From Planctomycetes bacterium GWF2_42_9 (GTDB lineage Bacteria > Planctomycetota > Phycisphaerae > Sedimentisphaerales > UBA12454), in contig MHYA01000080.1 in the NCBI GenBank assembly GCA_001825675.1, positions 11,797 through 46,110 of the forward strand: DNA of 34,314 nt, written 5' to 3'. This document shows positions 17,500 through 25,587 of the stretch, piece by piece (position 1 is the first letter of the stretch; every line of letters begins with the position of its first letter). A program made the translations under genes and the position numbers. Under the pieces are notes generated by a model. That model had not been told where the DNA came from. It did not search any database and was given only the letters and a program-made list of their open reading frames with translations.

Positions 17500-17508
17500 A
17501 TGCTAATG

Positions 17509-17522
17509 TATAGACAACTATA
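17509..17522. promoter_or_regulatory. Candidate operator (autoregulation)
   Basis: Inverted repeat TATAG-ACAA-CTATA, ten bases downstream of the -10 box and ten bases before the regulator start. A half-site, TATAGTTG, is repeated about 220 bases upstream. Confidence 0.45.
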
Positions 17523-17532
17523 GGAATCAATC

Positions 17533-18693
17533 GTGATAACTGCAGATAATAAGAAAATGGTGGGATTCGCTAAAAATAAATATGAACTTCTGAGAAATGA
17601 ATTGCTCGGAGGAATAGTTTCCAAACGTTTTGAGCCTGGGATGCCCTTGCCATCTGAAACTGAACTAATGAAAACAACGGGGCTAGCTAGGGGTACCATA
17701 CGTCAGGCGTTTGAAGGTCTAGAGCGTGAAGGATTTGTATATCGTATAAGGGGCAAGGGTACCTTTATAAAGGAGAATGTTACTATCAATGGTAACATTT
17801 TACCGGATGGTGCAAAAGGATTGGCACGCAATTTTGTCATGCCAATAAGTCGTGTTTTTATTGGCGCCCGTTATAAGGACGAGTCTTACTGGTCGTTTTT
17901 TAGAAGTTTAGAAACTGTTTTGCAGGCCGAACGTTTTAGATTGAGCGTTTCGTATTTTGAAGAGTCGCGTCGCGAAGCAGTATTCGAAGATTTAATGAAG
18001 TCGCCGGACTACTGTGATGGGTTAGTTCTTGGTACCGGAATTGTTGATGAATCTTTAGCTGAAAAGTTGTTGGCTAGTAAAGTTGCCCATGTCTGCATAG
18101 ATGTATGTGCAGAACGGCAGGGGTTAAATACGGTTTGTGAAAATACAGTTGATGGCATGCGTCAAGCAATTTCGCATTTGAGGCGACTTGGGCATGAAAT
18201 TATCACTTTTATGGGTGCCGTGAAAGGCAGTCGTCATGCGTTCTTTAAGGCTGCGATGGCAGAAGCTGATATGATTGCTGGAGAACCTATACATATTGAT
18301 GAATCATCCAATTGGTTTAGTGAAGATGTAGCTTGCGAGGTATTTGGGCAATGGCTTGACAATAAAGGAGCATCGACAGCGATCGTTTGTCAAACGGACA
18401 AGATGGCTTTGGGCGCAATTGATGCAATGAAGCAGAGAGGTTTAAGGGCGGGACATGAAATCTCTATTATTGGCTATGATAATATTGAAGAAAAGGATGA
18501 AAAAATTAAAACCGAGCCTATGTTAACCACAATTGATAACCGTTTGAATATCATAGGAGCGCGTTGCGGTGAGGTGTTGCTTAATCAGGTATTGCGAGGG
18601 CAGTGCCAAATTGTTCATGAGTATCTTCCTGTTGTCAAACTTATCGTTAGGCAAACGACAGGACCTGCCATCCGAAATAATCATGTTGGGTAA
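17533..18693 (+). CDS. GntR-family regulator with LacI-type sugar-binding domain
   Basis: 386 residues from GTG 17533 (AGGA upstream). The N-terminal winged helix of the GntR family spans about residues 13-82, with PLPSETELM, GLARGTIRQAFEGLEREGF and IRGKGTF. A hinge is followed by a periplasmic-binding-protein-like effector domain (about 106-380) of the LacI/RbsB type, with DGLVLGTG, HLRRLGHEIITFMG, AIVCQTDKMALGAIDAMKQRG and SIIGYDNIEE. This AraR-like architecture normally represses sugar-catabolic genes and is released by a sugar or sugar derivative. As the first gene of the operon behind its own promoter, and divergent from the large GH123-like gene, it most likely controls both directions. 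The effector is unknown. Confidence 0.92.
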   Translation: MITADNKKMVGFAKNKYELLRNELLGGIVSKRFEPGMPLPSETELMKTTGLARGTIRQAFEGLEREGFVYRIRGKGTFIKENVTINGNILPDGAKGLARNFVMPISRVFIGARYKDESYWSFFRSLETVLQAERFRLSVSYFEESRREAVFEDLMKSPDYCDGLVLGTGIVDESLAEKLLASKVAHVCIDVCAERQGLNTVCENTVDGMRQAISHLRRLGHEIITFMGAVKGSRHAFFKAAMAEADMIAGEPIHIDESSNWFSEDVACEVFGQWLDNKGASTAIVCQTDKMALGAIDAMKQRGLRAGHEISIIGYDNIEEKDEKIKTEPMLTTIDNRLNIIGARCGEVLLNQVLRGQCQIVHEYLPVVKLIVRQTTGPAIRNNHVG

Positions 18694-18708
18694 GGAGAAG
18701 TTAATTAT

Positions 18709-19401
18709 ATGGTAAGAAAAAAAGCATTTACTCTGGTAGAGTTGCTAGTTGTTATTTCGATTATTGCATTGCTGTTAGCGGTGCTTATGCCAGCCTTGAA
18801 CAAGGCAAGGGAGCAAGGCAAGGCGATTGTATGTAGCAACAGGCTTCATCAACTTGGGCTTGCGTGCCAGTTATATCTCAATAAATATAATAATAAGTTT
18901 TTCCCCAGTTATGCTGATCCACAACAGGCATGGGCCTCATCGGCACAGGGATATGAACTTCAGCGGTCAGCTGGCACGAAGGTGGGATTTTATACCGGCA
19001 GTATTTATGATTGTCCTTCGCAAAGAAGCCGTGATTACACTGCTCGGCTGAAAATGATGCCAGATTTTATAAAATACCTTGACTATGCCTATAATGGTTG
19101 CATTGGCGATGGCGATATCAGTTCCACTGTCCGCCCCGCACCCAAAGCCAAACTTAGTCGGCCGAGCAGTACAGTCATGTTCTGGGATTCAACTCGTTAT
19201 CGCGGTTATCCTTGGCCAACTTTTTCATGGGGTATAAACCCCGATTATTGGAACAATAAAAATGCAGGATCTTTTCATACATCGATGGCATTTATGCAAT
19301 GGCCGCATTCGAAAGCAGCTAATTTCATGTTTGTTGATGGACATGTTGAAAAGGCTAATGAAAAAACTGTAAAAGATGCTTGGTTTAATCCAGGGTTTTA
19401 A
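18709..19401 (+). CDS. Type II secretion pseudopilin-like protein (H-X9-DG family)
   Basis: 230 residues, 15 bases after the regulator, with AAGGAG upstream. It starts MVRKKAFTLVELLVVISIIA, the prepilin leader and hydrophobic helix (cleavage before the Phe), then MPALNKAREQGKAIVCSNRL. The C-terminus contains HSKAANFMFVDGH, an exact H-X9-DG motif, typical of the expanded pseudopilin-like families of Planctomycetota. Such proteins are membrane-anchored and pilus-like; their cargo or role is poorly known. Its place inside a sugar-regulated operon with secreted glycan proteins suggests a substrate-specific secretion or surface-structure part (inference). It is an intact relative of the broken gene at 11776-12389. 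Confidence 0.88.
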   Translation: MVRKKAFTLVELLVVISIIALLLAVLMPALNKAREQGKAIVCSNRLHQLGLACQLYLNKYNNKFFPSYADPQQAWASSAQGYELQRSAGTKVGFYTGSIYDCPSQRSRDYTARLKMMPDFIKYLDYAYNGCIGDGDISSTVRPAPKAKLSRPSSTVMFWDSTRYRGYPWPTFSWGINPDYWNNKNAGSFHTSMAFMQWPHSKAANFMFVDGHVEKANEKTVKDAWFNPGF

Positions 19402-19437
19402 ATTTATACTGTTTAGCGAAAAGGAGGAAGGTAGATT

Positions 19438-20952
19438 ATGAAATTTGACAGAATTAAAGCGATGTTGGCCACAATGGTTGTGTTTCTTGCGGTTGAATCA
19501 TCACTTCAGGCTGCAGTGAGTTATCAAAGTGCGCTGACGTGGACTGATCCGCTTGTATATCCTATTTGCAGTCTGGCCGCTGGTGACCTGAATCGTGACG
19601 GCAAAAAGGATATCCTTGTTGGTTTAGATGAATCGATACCAAGTTATCAAGACGCTCATTTAATTATGCTTGTTCAGGGGGATATGCTCAGGACGGGGTT
19701 TTCTCAGGCAGGTCGTGCAAATTGCGGCTGGACACCTGCAAGAGTGTTTGTCAAAGATTTGAATATGGATGGCAATAACGATATTTTGGAATGTCGCGAT
19801 ATAACTAATTATGACTTTTTAGGCAATATCACAGGCTATGCTGGAACTTTTGCTCGACGTTTATCGCTCTCTGCGGATCCAAATATTGGCACGGCCAATT
19901 GGTCCTATTCACAAATAGGAAATATTGCTGGATGGTTTACCGGCCCGGCAATAATAGATTTAAACCAGGATGGAAAACTCGATCTTGTTCGAGTTAGGAA
20001 CAAGGATGGACAGGTATCTCGATACTTTGGTGATGGTATCGGAAATTTTAATGCTGGTTACCTTAATTTTATGAACTTCAATTATGGTTCGACCGATCCT
20101 AACGATCAATTTGAAAAATATCCCATTGTTGCAGGGCAACTTGATGCAACTAACAGTTCAGGGATAAATGATATTGCAATTGCACGTCCAAGCGATGGTC
20201 TGCTGCATATAATATTCCAACACCCAGCAGGTGGTTTTAATGTGGATCCCATTTATGTTGCACGACCATTTTCTTGTGGAGGTTTTGGAGTGCATGGTAC
20301 CCATGATCTTCACCTAAGACCTACACATCTTGGCATTGGCGATTTCAATCGTGACGGCAAGAATGACATCGTGGTTATACGCGAGGATGGCTATGTGTAC
20401 GTATGCTACCAAGAAATACCGCGTGATTTTGCGAGTAATAGAGCTACGCTTATGAGCTATGGAAAGAAAATTACCGATATGAAGGTGGGTGATGTCGACG
20501 GCAACGGCTCCGACGATCTTGTAGTTGCCAGGTCAAATGGTGATCTCTATGTAAATCTTCAGGGAGCGCCGGGAGTATTTAATAATCAACTGATCGGTTC
20601 TTTTTACACAGATGATCCGAATGTTGGTTTAATTACATGTGTGGATATTGCTGATATGGATAATGATGGTTTAAATGATATTGTGGTCGGCCTTAAAGAC
20701 GGTCGTATATTTACTTATTATCAGCAGCAGATGTGTTCACAGAATATTCAGGGAGACTTAACTGGTGACTGTATGATCGATTTTAGAGATGTGAACGTCT
20801 TTGTTTCGCAGTGGCTCCAGACAACTTCGAGTGCACCATATTTGCCTACAGATCTGAATACTGATGGCATTGTGAATCTAAAAGATGTTGCGACCATCGG
20901 GGCGCATTGGATGGAATGTAATCTTATTAACCAGAGCAACTGCTGGCAGTAA
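19438..20952 (+). CDS. Secreted FG-GAP/VCBS-repeat protein with two-repeat dockerin-like tail
   Basis: 504 residues with a strong AAGGAGGAAGG site. A signal peptide (about 1-25, ending LQAA) is followed by a beta-propeller of FG-GAP/VCBS repeats, seen as repeated calcium loops: GDLNRDGKKDILVG, DLNMDGNNDI, DLNQDGKLDLV, GDFNRDGKNDIVV, GDVDGNGSDDLVV and ADMDNDGLNDIVVG. The last 66 residues (439-504) form a dockerin-like domain with two EF-hand-like loops (GDLTGDCMIDFRDVNVF and TDLNTDGIVNLKDVATIG), ending WMECNLINQSNCWQ. No enzyme motif is seen. A carbohydrate- or surface-binding scaffold role is plausible. It lies 36 bases after the pseudopilin in the same operon. Confidence 0.87.
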   Translation: MKFDRIKAMLATMVVFLAVESSLQAAVSYQSALTWTDPLVYPICSLAAGDLNRDGKKDILVGLDESIPSYQDAHLIMLVQGDMLRTGFSQAGRANCGWTPARVFVKDLNMDGNNDILECRDITNYDFLGNITGYAGTFARRLSLSADPNIGTANWSYSQIGNIAGWFTGPAIIDLNQDGKLDLVRVRNKDGQVSRYFGDGIGNFNAGYLNFMNFNYGSTDPNDQFEKYPIVAGQLDATNSSGINDIAIARPSDGLLHIIFQHPAGGFNVDPIYVARPFSCGGFGVHGTHDLHLRPTHLGIGDFNRDGKNDIVVIREDGYVYVCYQEIPRDFASNRATLMSYGKKITDMKVGDVDGNGSDDLVVARSNGDLYVNLQGAPGVFNNQLIGSFYTDDPNVGLITCVDIADMDNDGLNDIVVGLKDGRIFTYYQQQMCSQNIQGDLTGDCMIDFRDVNVFVSQWLQTTSSAPYLPTDLNTDGIVNLKDVATIGAHWMECNLINQSNCWQ

Positions 20953-20969
20953 CAGACCAAGAAGCATCT

Positions 20970-20998
20970 ACCCTGAAGATGTTATAAATCTTCAGGGT
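20970..20998 (+). terminator. Intra-operon hairpin (attenuator or mRNA-processing site)
   Basis: ACCCTGAAGAT, loop GTTATAA, ATCTTCAGGGT: a perfect 11-bp stem, 17 bases after the stop at 20952, without a following T-run. A perfect palindrome, TGTAAAATTTTACA, follows at 21007-21020. It could lower expression of the downstream genes or protect the upstream mRNA. Confidence 0.5.
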
Positions 20999-21045
20999 GG
21001 GTGCACTGTAAAATTTTACAAACAGCGGTTTGATGGGATCAAAAA

Positions 21046-22293
21046 ATGCGATGTTTTTTTGCTATGTCAACGACAATTTTTGTTGTGCTTGTGCAATTAT
21101 CGTTGGCAATGGGTGCTAGTGGCCCAGCTCAATTTGAACAAGTAAATATTTTTAATACAAACGGAGTCAATAGTCTCAGCGTTGGCGATCTCAACAGAGA
21201 TGGTCTTGATGATATTGCATGTGGTTGTACTGACGGTAGGTTGTTTCGTTATGCTCAAACTTCCACAATTGGTTTTTTCACAAGTTTGCAAATAGACAAT
21301 TTGGGACAAGCTATAAATGTAAAGATCGGAGAGATCAGTGGTGATGCTTATAATGACATAGCAGTTGTTCGTTCAGATGGCAGTTTACATCGCGAGTTTT
21401 CAACAGGATCAGATAGTTTTGCGTATGCGCTTATCGGTAGTTATGGAGCAGCGCTTACGGGGCCGGAGATCTGTGACCTCAATCAGGATGGTCGAAACGA
21501 CATACTTGTCGACCGCCACAGCGATGGTGCATTTTCAGTTCGTTATCAAAACGGTTCAGGTGGATTTACGTATGCCTTATTGATCAATTATGGCGCCGGA
21601 ACGCATGCGATTGCTGCTGGGCATCTAGATGATACGACAGGGACACTAGTGAATGATTTTGTTGTTGGTCGTGAGTATGATGGCGTTTTGTATGCAGAAT
21701 TCCAGACAACTCCCGGGAGTTTTTCGCATGTATTACTTGACACGTTCAGTTCTCCCATAAATGGTGTTAGCGCAGTTACTTTGCTGAAAGTCGCTGACCT
21801 GAATGGAGACGGCCGGCAGGATATTCTGGTTATTTGTGAAGACGGGAAAATATACCGCGAGACTCAGATTCCACTTGCCAGCCGAAATTTTTTCCGGACG
21901 ACACTTGTGGATTTTGCTCAACAAATGAATGCTATAGCTGTCGATGATATGAATCATGACACCCTAAACGATATTGTTATCGGATTAGCTGACGGAACGG
22001 TTTCGATATTGTATCAGCAGGATGATGGCACATTTACAAACGTAACTAACGCGAGTTTTCCCGGAGAAAGCATTGCGGCGATCGACACGGGTGATTTTAG
22101 CAACGATGGCTATCGCGACTTTGTTGTCGGGTTTGGCAGTGGAGCAGTATACGCGTTTTATCAGAGAGGATGCTCTCCTGCATTAGCTGGTGATCTGAAT
22201 AATGACTGCGAGGTCAAATTTGATGATTTTGCGATAATGGCATCACACTGGATGGAATGCAGTTTAGTCAATCAGACAGTATGCTCGAATTGA
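21046..22293 (+). CDS. Secreted FG-GAP/VCBS-repeat protein with half-dockerin tail
   Basis: 415 residues. A signal peptide (MRCFFAMSTTIFVVLVQLSL and AMGAS) is followed by a propeller of repeats such as GDLNRDGLDDIACG, ISGDAYNDIAVVRSDGSLHR, CDLNQDGRNDILV, ADLNGDGRQDILVI, DMNHDTLNDIVIG and GDFSNDGYRDFVVG. The tail (about 381-415) has a single dockerin-like loop, GDLNNDCEVKFDDFAIMAS, then HWMECSLVNQTVCSN. The body is a close relative of the PEP-CTERM protein at 24336-25502 but carries a different end module. The ribosome site is weak (GGGA), and the second Met at 21064 is possible. It probably acts at the cell surface; no catalytic motif is visible. Confidence 0.84.
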   Translation: MRCFFAMSTTIFVVLVQLSLAMGASGPAQFEQVNIFNTNGVNSLSVGDLNRDGLDDIACGCTDGRLFRYAQTSTIGFFTSLQIDNLGQAINVKIGEISGDAYNDIAVVRSDGSLHREFSTGSDSFAYALIGSYGAALTGPEICDLNQDGRNDILVDRHSDGAFSVRYQNGSGGFTYALLINYGAGTHAIAAGHLDDTTGTLVNDFVVGREYDGVLYAEFQTTPGSFSHVLLDTFSSPINGVSAVTLLKVADLNGDGRQDILVICEDGKIYRETQIPLASRNFFRTTLVDFAQQMNAIAVDDMNHDTLNDIVIGLADGTVSILYQQDDGTFTNVTNASFPGESIAAIDTGDFSNDGYRDFVVGFGSGAVYAFYQRGCSPALAGDLNNDCEVKFDDFAIMASHWMECSLVNQTVCSN

Positions 22294-22313
22294 ATGTCAT
22301 AAGGTTGGTTTTT

Positions 22314-24224
22314 ATGAATGGAAATATTAAGTTAACTTTTGTTATGCTGATGTTCCTACCGATTTTTGCCGCGTCGACCTGTTGGGCAGCAATCGGCAAC
22401 TTGGTTACCTCATTTTCGGACGGATATTCCCGTCTGAAAACGGCGGAGATCAGCGTATCAACCTGCGGGGGAGAAGCTGTAGTTCACAATTATGAGCTGG
22501 TGACGCTTGCGGGTGAATACCAGGCAGCGGGTCTCAGGCTAACAAACTGCGGTGGAACAGATGTTACATGCAATATTTCCCTCACTGGCCTTGACGAATC
22601 AACATTTACGTATGTTGTCCAAAAACAAGAATTTCTTAAGACATATTATTATCAATCAAGCAACAACAAGATAAGTGATCCCCTGTGTCTTTTGCCGCGA
22701 AACGGGCAGAATTATGTTGTTACGGTACCCGCTAACACAAGAATTAAGCTTTATATAGGAATTCATGTTTTAGCAGCAGCCACTGGAATTAATAATGCGA
22801 TTCTCACGGTGCAGACGCCTGACGGAAGTGAACAATTGAATTTGACGTTTAATGTTCTTTCTGCTGCTGCTCCGACTGCTTCTCGTTATTATTATGCCGC
22901 TTTTATGTGGCCATGGTTGAGTGTGTCAGCTTCTTCGCCAGATTTAGCTGCGATGGATTTAAGGTCGCATGGAACAACCATGATGGAGTTTCCTTCTTTA
23001 TACGCGACATTTACGACCGCAGGTGATATTGTATCAGTGAATTATTCTGTTCTTGATAGAAGACTTTTGAATTATGGTCCGGCTGTTGGTAAACTACTCC
23101 TTTTCTGGGAAGGACAGTATACCCAGTTTACAACTAATGTCGGCACCTATTTGACTCCGTATTCGACAAGCTGGGACAACGCCTTCAAGAATTACCTGCG
23201 GGCATGGCTAACGCATGCAAGTCAGTTGGGTTTTGGCGTGGATCGTTTTGCTATCACACCAATTGATGAGGCGCATTCCACTTCTTTTGCGGCAGCTCCC
23301 AATGACGAAGTTACTAATTTTATTCATGTCGCCAATTTAGTAAACGATGTGAATTCAAATTTAACTATTGCACTAACTCTCACTGATTATGCGGGCATAA
23401 CGGATCTCAATGCCATGTTACCCTATGTTGATATAGTCCTGCCCGTATGGCCATATCGCACTAGTACGTTAGCAGGCCAGACGACGGGCTATAAACCGCG
23501 GATGGCTTATTATTCTACTTTATTGCCGGCGCTTAAAGCATGGCGAAATGCGGCCAGTGGACGAGAAATCTGGAGTTATCATATAGGCGGCGGCAGTAGC
23601 GATCCTGAATTGCTGGGTAATCGTGCGTATCCGGTACTGATGGTCGGCGAAGGCACTGGTGATGGTCTCACTGGAGCCGCTCACTATGCGTATAACTGTT
23701 CTGGGGGTAGCAGTTGGGATAACACCGATCAAGGGTTGGCCCCGGACTATAGTTTGATATATGATGGTACGGAAAATCAAGCATCGAACCTTGCCTTTAA
23801 TCCTACCAGGGCGCGATTAGTTCCCTCTATTCGCTGGGAAGGACTACGTGCCGGGCTCCAGGACGCTCGAATACTGCTTTACCTAAAAGAAGTTAAAAGC
23901 CAACAGGTTACTGCTGTCCAGACGCAAATACAGGCACTTCTTGACGAAGCTGCGAGCATGGCCAGTGATGTGGCTCTTAAGTGGGATGGTGGCATTACTC
24001 AGCCTAATGATGTGGTACTTTATTCTGGCTGGGTGACCGCAGACTACATGTTCGATTATGCAAGGCGGATAAGATTGCTGTACATGAGTGTGAATCCGCA
24101 TTTGTGCTCTCATCCAATTCAGGGTGACACCAATCGTGATTGTAAGATTAATTTTGGGGATTTGGCGAGATTGATCTCTGAATGGATGAGCTGCAATCTG
24201 AGTACTTCTCAACTGTGTAATTAA
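22314..24224 (+). CDS. Secreted GH123/DUF4091-like glycosidase with half-dockerin tail
   Basis: 636 residues from ATG 22314, chosen because it begins a signal peptide (MNGNIKLTFVMLMFLPIFAA, then STCWAA) and has AAGG upstream, 20 bases after the previous stop. A frame extension to 22257 would overlap that gene. An N-terminal beta domain (to about 185) is followed by the DUF4091/GH123-like barrel, with the acidic pair D318-E319 in ITPIDEAHS, YVDIVLPVWPYRTS, IWSYHIGGGS and VPSIRWEGLRAGLQDARILLYL-like closing. The tail (603-636) is GDTNRDCKINFGDLARLISE, then WMSCNLSTSQLCN. It is a paralogue of the 1411-residue enzyme but lacks LamG domains. Expected activity is exo-beta-N-acetylgalactosaminidase-like, by family only. 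Confidence 0.85.
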   Translation: MNGNIKLTFVMLMFLPIFAASTCWAAIGNLVTSFSDGYSRLKTAEISVSTCGGEAVVHNYELVTLAGEYQAAGLRLTNCGGTDVTCNISLTGLDESTFTYVVQKQEFLKTYYYQSSNNKISDPLCLLPRNGQNYVVTVPANTRIKLYIGIHVLAAATGINNAILTVQTPDGSEQLNLTFNVLSAAAPTASRYYYAAFMWPWLSVSASSPDLAAMDLRSHGTTMMEFPSLYATFTTAGDIVSVNYSVLDRRLLNYGPAVGKLLLFWEGQYTQFTTNVGTYLTPYSTSWDNAFKNYLRAWLTHASQLGFGVDRFAITPIDEAHSTSFAAAPNDEVTNFIHVANLVNDVNSNLTIALTLTDYAGITDLNAMLPYVDIVLPVWPYRTSTLAGQTTGYKPRMAYYSTLLPALKAWRNAASGREIWSYHIGGGSSDPELLGNRAYPVLMVGEGTGDGLTGAAHYAYNCSGGSSWDNTDQGLAPDYSLIYDGTENQASNLAFNPTRARLVPSIRWEGLRAGLQDARILLYLKEVKSQQVTAVQTQIQALLDEAASMASDVALKWDGGITQPNDVVLYSGWVTADYMFDYARRIRLLYMSVNPHLCSHPIQGDTNRDCKINFGDLARLISEWMSCNLSTSQLCN

Positions 24225-24335
24225 TAGTTCCACAAAATAAAGTTGTTAGCTATTAGGAGGGATTTGGATGAAATAATTAGGCGGCATTACGAATTGAAGG
24301 GGTTAAATTAAATATTATTTTTGGAGGAGAGAATC

Positions 24336-25502
24336 ATGAAAAAGCAAAGAAAATTCGTCTCATTGGTTTTAGTTATTCTGACATTGCTATCTGGGAGTTG
24401 CATGGCCCTTGATTTTCAGAAGTACAACGTATTCAATACAGACTCTGGCGTTGGTATCTCTAGTTTGAGTATTGGCGATTTGAATCGAGATGGTTCAAGT
24501 GATATGGCCCTTGGCTGGAGTAATGGCCAACTGTGGCGGCTTTCACAGACGGGCACAAGAGGGGTATTCACCGGTAACTGGATACAGACTTTAGGTGCTC
24601 CGATAGGCGTAAATGTTGCAGACATAAGCGGCGATGGCTACAATGATATTGAGATTACGCGGAACAGCGATGGAAGTCTGCATAGGCAGTATTCAACAGG
24701 ATCAGATACTTTTGGGTATGCTCTTATAGCCAATAATGGTTCAATGATTACTACTGTTCTTGGTGATTTGAATCAAAATGGCAAAACTGATATCGCAGTT
24801 TTACGAGCAGCTGATGGTGCGCTGTCCATGCGCACGCAAAATGGCACTGGTGGGTTCAGCTATACACTTTTAGGAAACTATGGTGCTGCATCAGCACTTG
24901 CGATTGGACATATGGATGCTACAAGAGATCCGCTTGTGACTGATGTTGTCGTCGGACGTGATTCGGGTTCACTGTATGTAAGATATCAAGGTGCCGCTGG
25001 TAACTTCACGAACCAGAAGCTGATTGCAGAATTTGGCCAGAAGATCACGCAAGTGGGAACAGGTGACCTTAATGCAGATGGCAAAAACGATGTTTTGGTT
25101 GCACGGCTGGATGGTTCCATTTATGAACAAATACAAGTTGGCTCACAAGATTTTTCAACTCAAAATCTGATTATGAATGTTGGTCAGGAGGTCAAGTCTT
25201 TAGCTTTAGGCGACCTTGATAATGACGGCCTGATCGATTTTGTTCTCGGCCGTGCAGACGGTAGCCTGCTTGCTGAATTTCAAAGAGCCGGTGGAACTTT
25301 TGACCATCAAGTATTAAGCATATATGCTGGTACGACTATTACCAGCCTTGGTATTGGCGCCTTGGATGGTAGTGGACGAAACGCTTTGGCAGTGGGGCTG
25401 AGCACTGGAGCTGTCGATATTTACTATCAGATTCCTGAACCTGCAACGATTGCTCTGCTTGCTCTTGGCGGTGTTGCCATGATTAGAAGAGGCAGTAAGT
25501 AA
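24336..25502 (+). CDS. Secreted FG-GAP/VCBS-repeat protein with PEP-CTERM anchor
   Basis: 388 residues from ATG 24336, directly behind GGAGGAGAG; the TTG at 24321 in frame is less likely. Signal peptide KFVSLVLVILTLLSGSCMA, then a propeller with GDLNRDGSSDMALG, ISGDGYNDIEITRNSDGSLH, GDLNQNGKTDIAV, GDLNADGKNDVLVARLDGS and GDLDNDGLIDFVLGRADGS. The end is a PEP-CTERM sorting signal: IPEPATIALLALGGVAMI followed by RRGSK. It matches the protein at 21046-22293 along its body, but that one ends in a dockerin-like module. It is the last gene before a terminator hairpin. Exosortase-dependent surface attachment is expected. Confidence 0.87.
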   Translation: MKKQRKFVSLVLVILTLLSGSCMALDFQKYNVFNTDSGVGISSLSIGDLNRDGSSDMALGWSNGQLWRLSQTGTRGVFTGNWIQTLGAPIGVNVADISGDGYNDIEITRNSDGSLHRQYSTGSDTFGYALIANNGSMITTVLGDLNQNGKTDIAVLRAADGALSMRTQNGTGGFSYTLLGNYGAASALAIGHMDATRDPLVTDVVVGRDSGSLYVRYQGAAGNFTNQKLIAEFGQKITQVGTGDLNADGKNDVLVARLDGSIYEQIQVGSQDFSTQNLIMNVGQEVKSLALGDLDNDGLIDFVLGRADGSLLAEFQRAGGTFDHQVLSIYAGTTITSLGIGALDGSGRNALAVGLSTGAVDIYYQIPEPATIALLALGGVAMIRRGSK

Positions 25503-25549
25503 GGACACATATAAAGGTGTGCATAGATTGCACTGATTTGATTTGTTTG

Positions 25550-25587
25550 GCCTGCTCTTTGGCTATTTGTTACATCAAAGGGCAGGC
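25550..25587 (+). terminator. Hairpin terminator at the end of the regulator operon
   Basis: GCCTGCTCTTTG, a 14-base loop, CAAAGGGCAGGC: a 12-bp stem with one G-T wobble, 47 bases after the stop, followed by TTGCTTATT. Confidence 0.7.

Larger units (their letters stand above)
17040..17532. promoter_or_regulatory. Divergent regulatory region with several dyads
   Basis: 493 bases between the large GH123-like gene (minus) and the regulator operon (plus), with no gene. Dyads seen are the perfect palindrome GAGTTTATAAACTC (17183-17196), ACAATAACCGGTATTGT (17208-17224), GTTG-AATATA-CAAC (17293-17306) overlapping GTATA-GTTGAA-TATAC (17288-17303), and TATAG-ACAA-CTATA (17509-17522). TATAGTTG at 17289-17296 recurs inverted as CAACTATA at 17515-17522. 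These are candidate operators for the neighbouring regulator. Confidence 0.55.
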
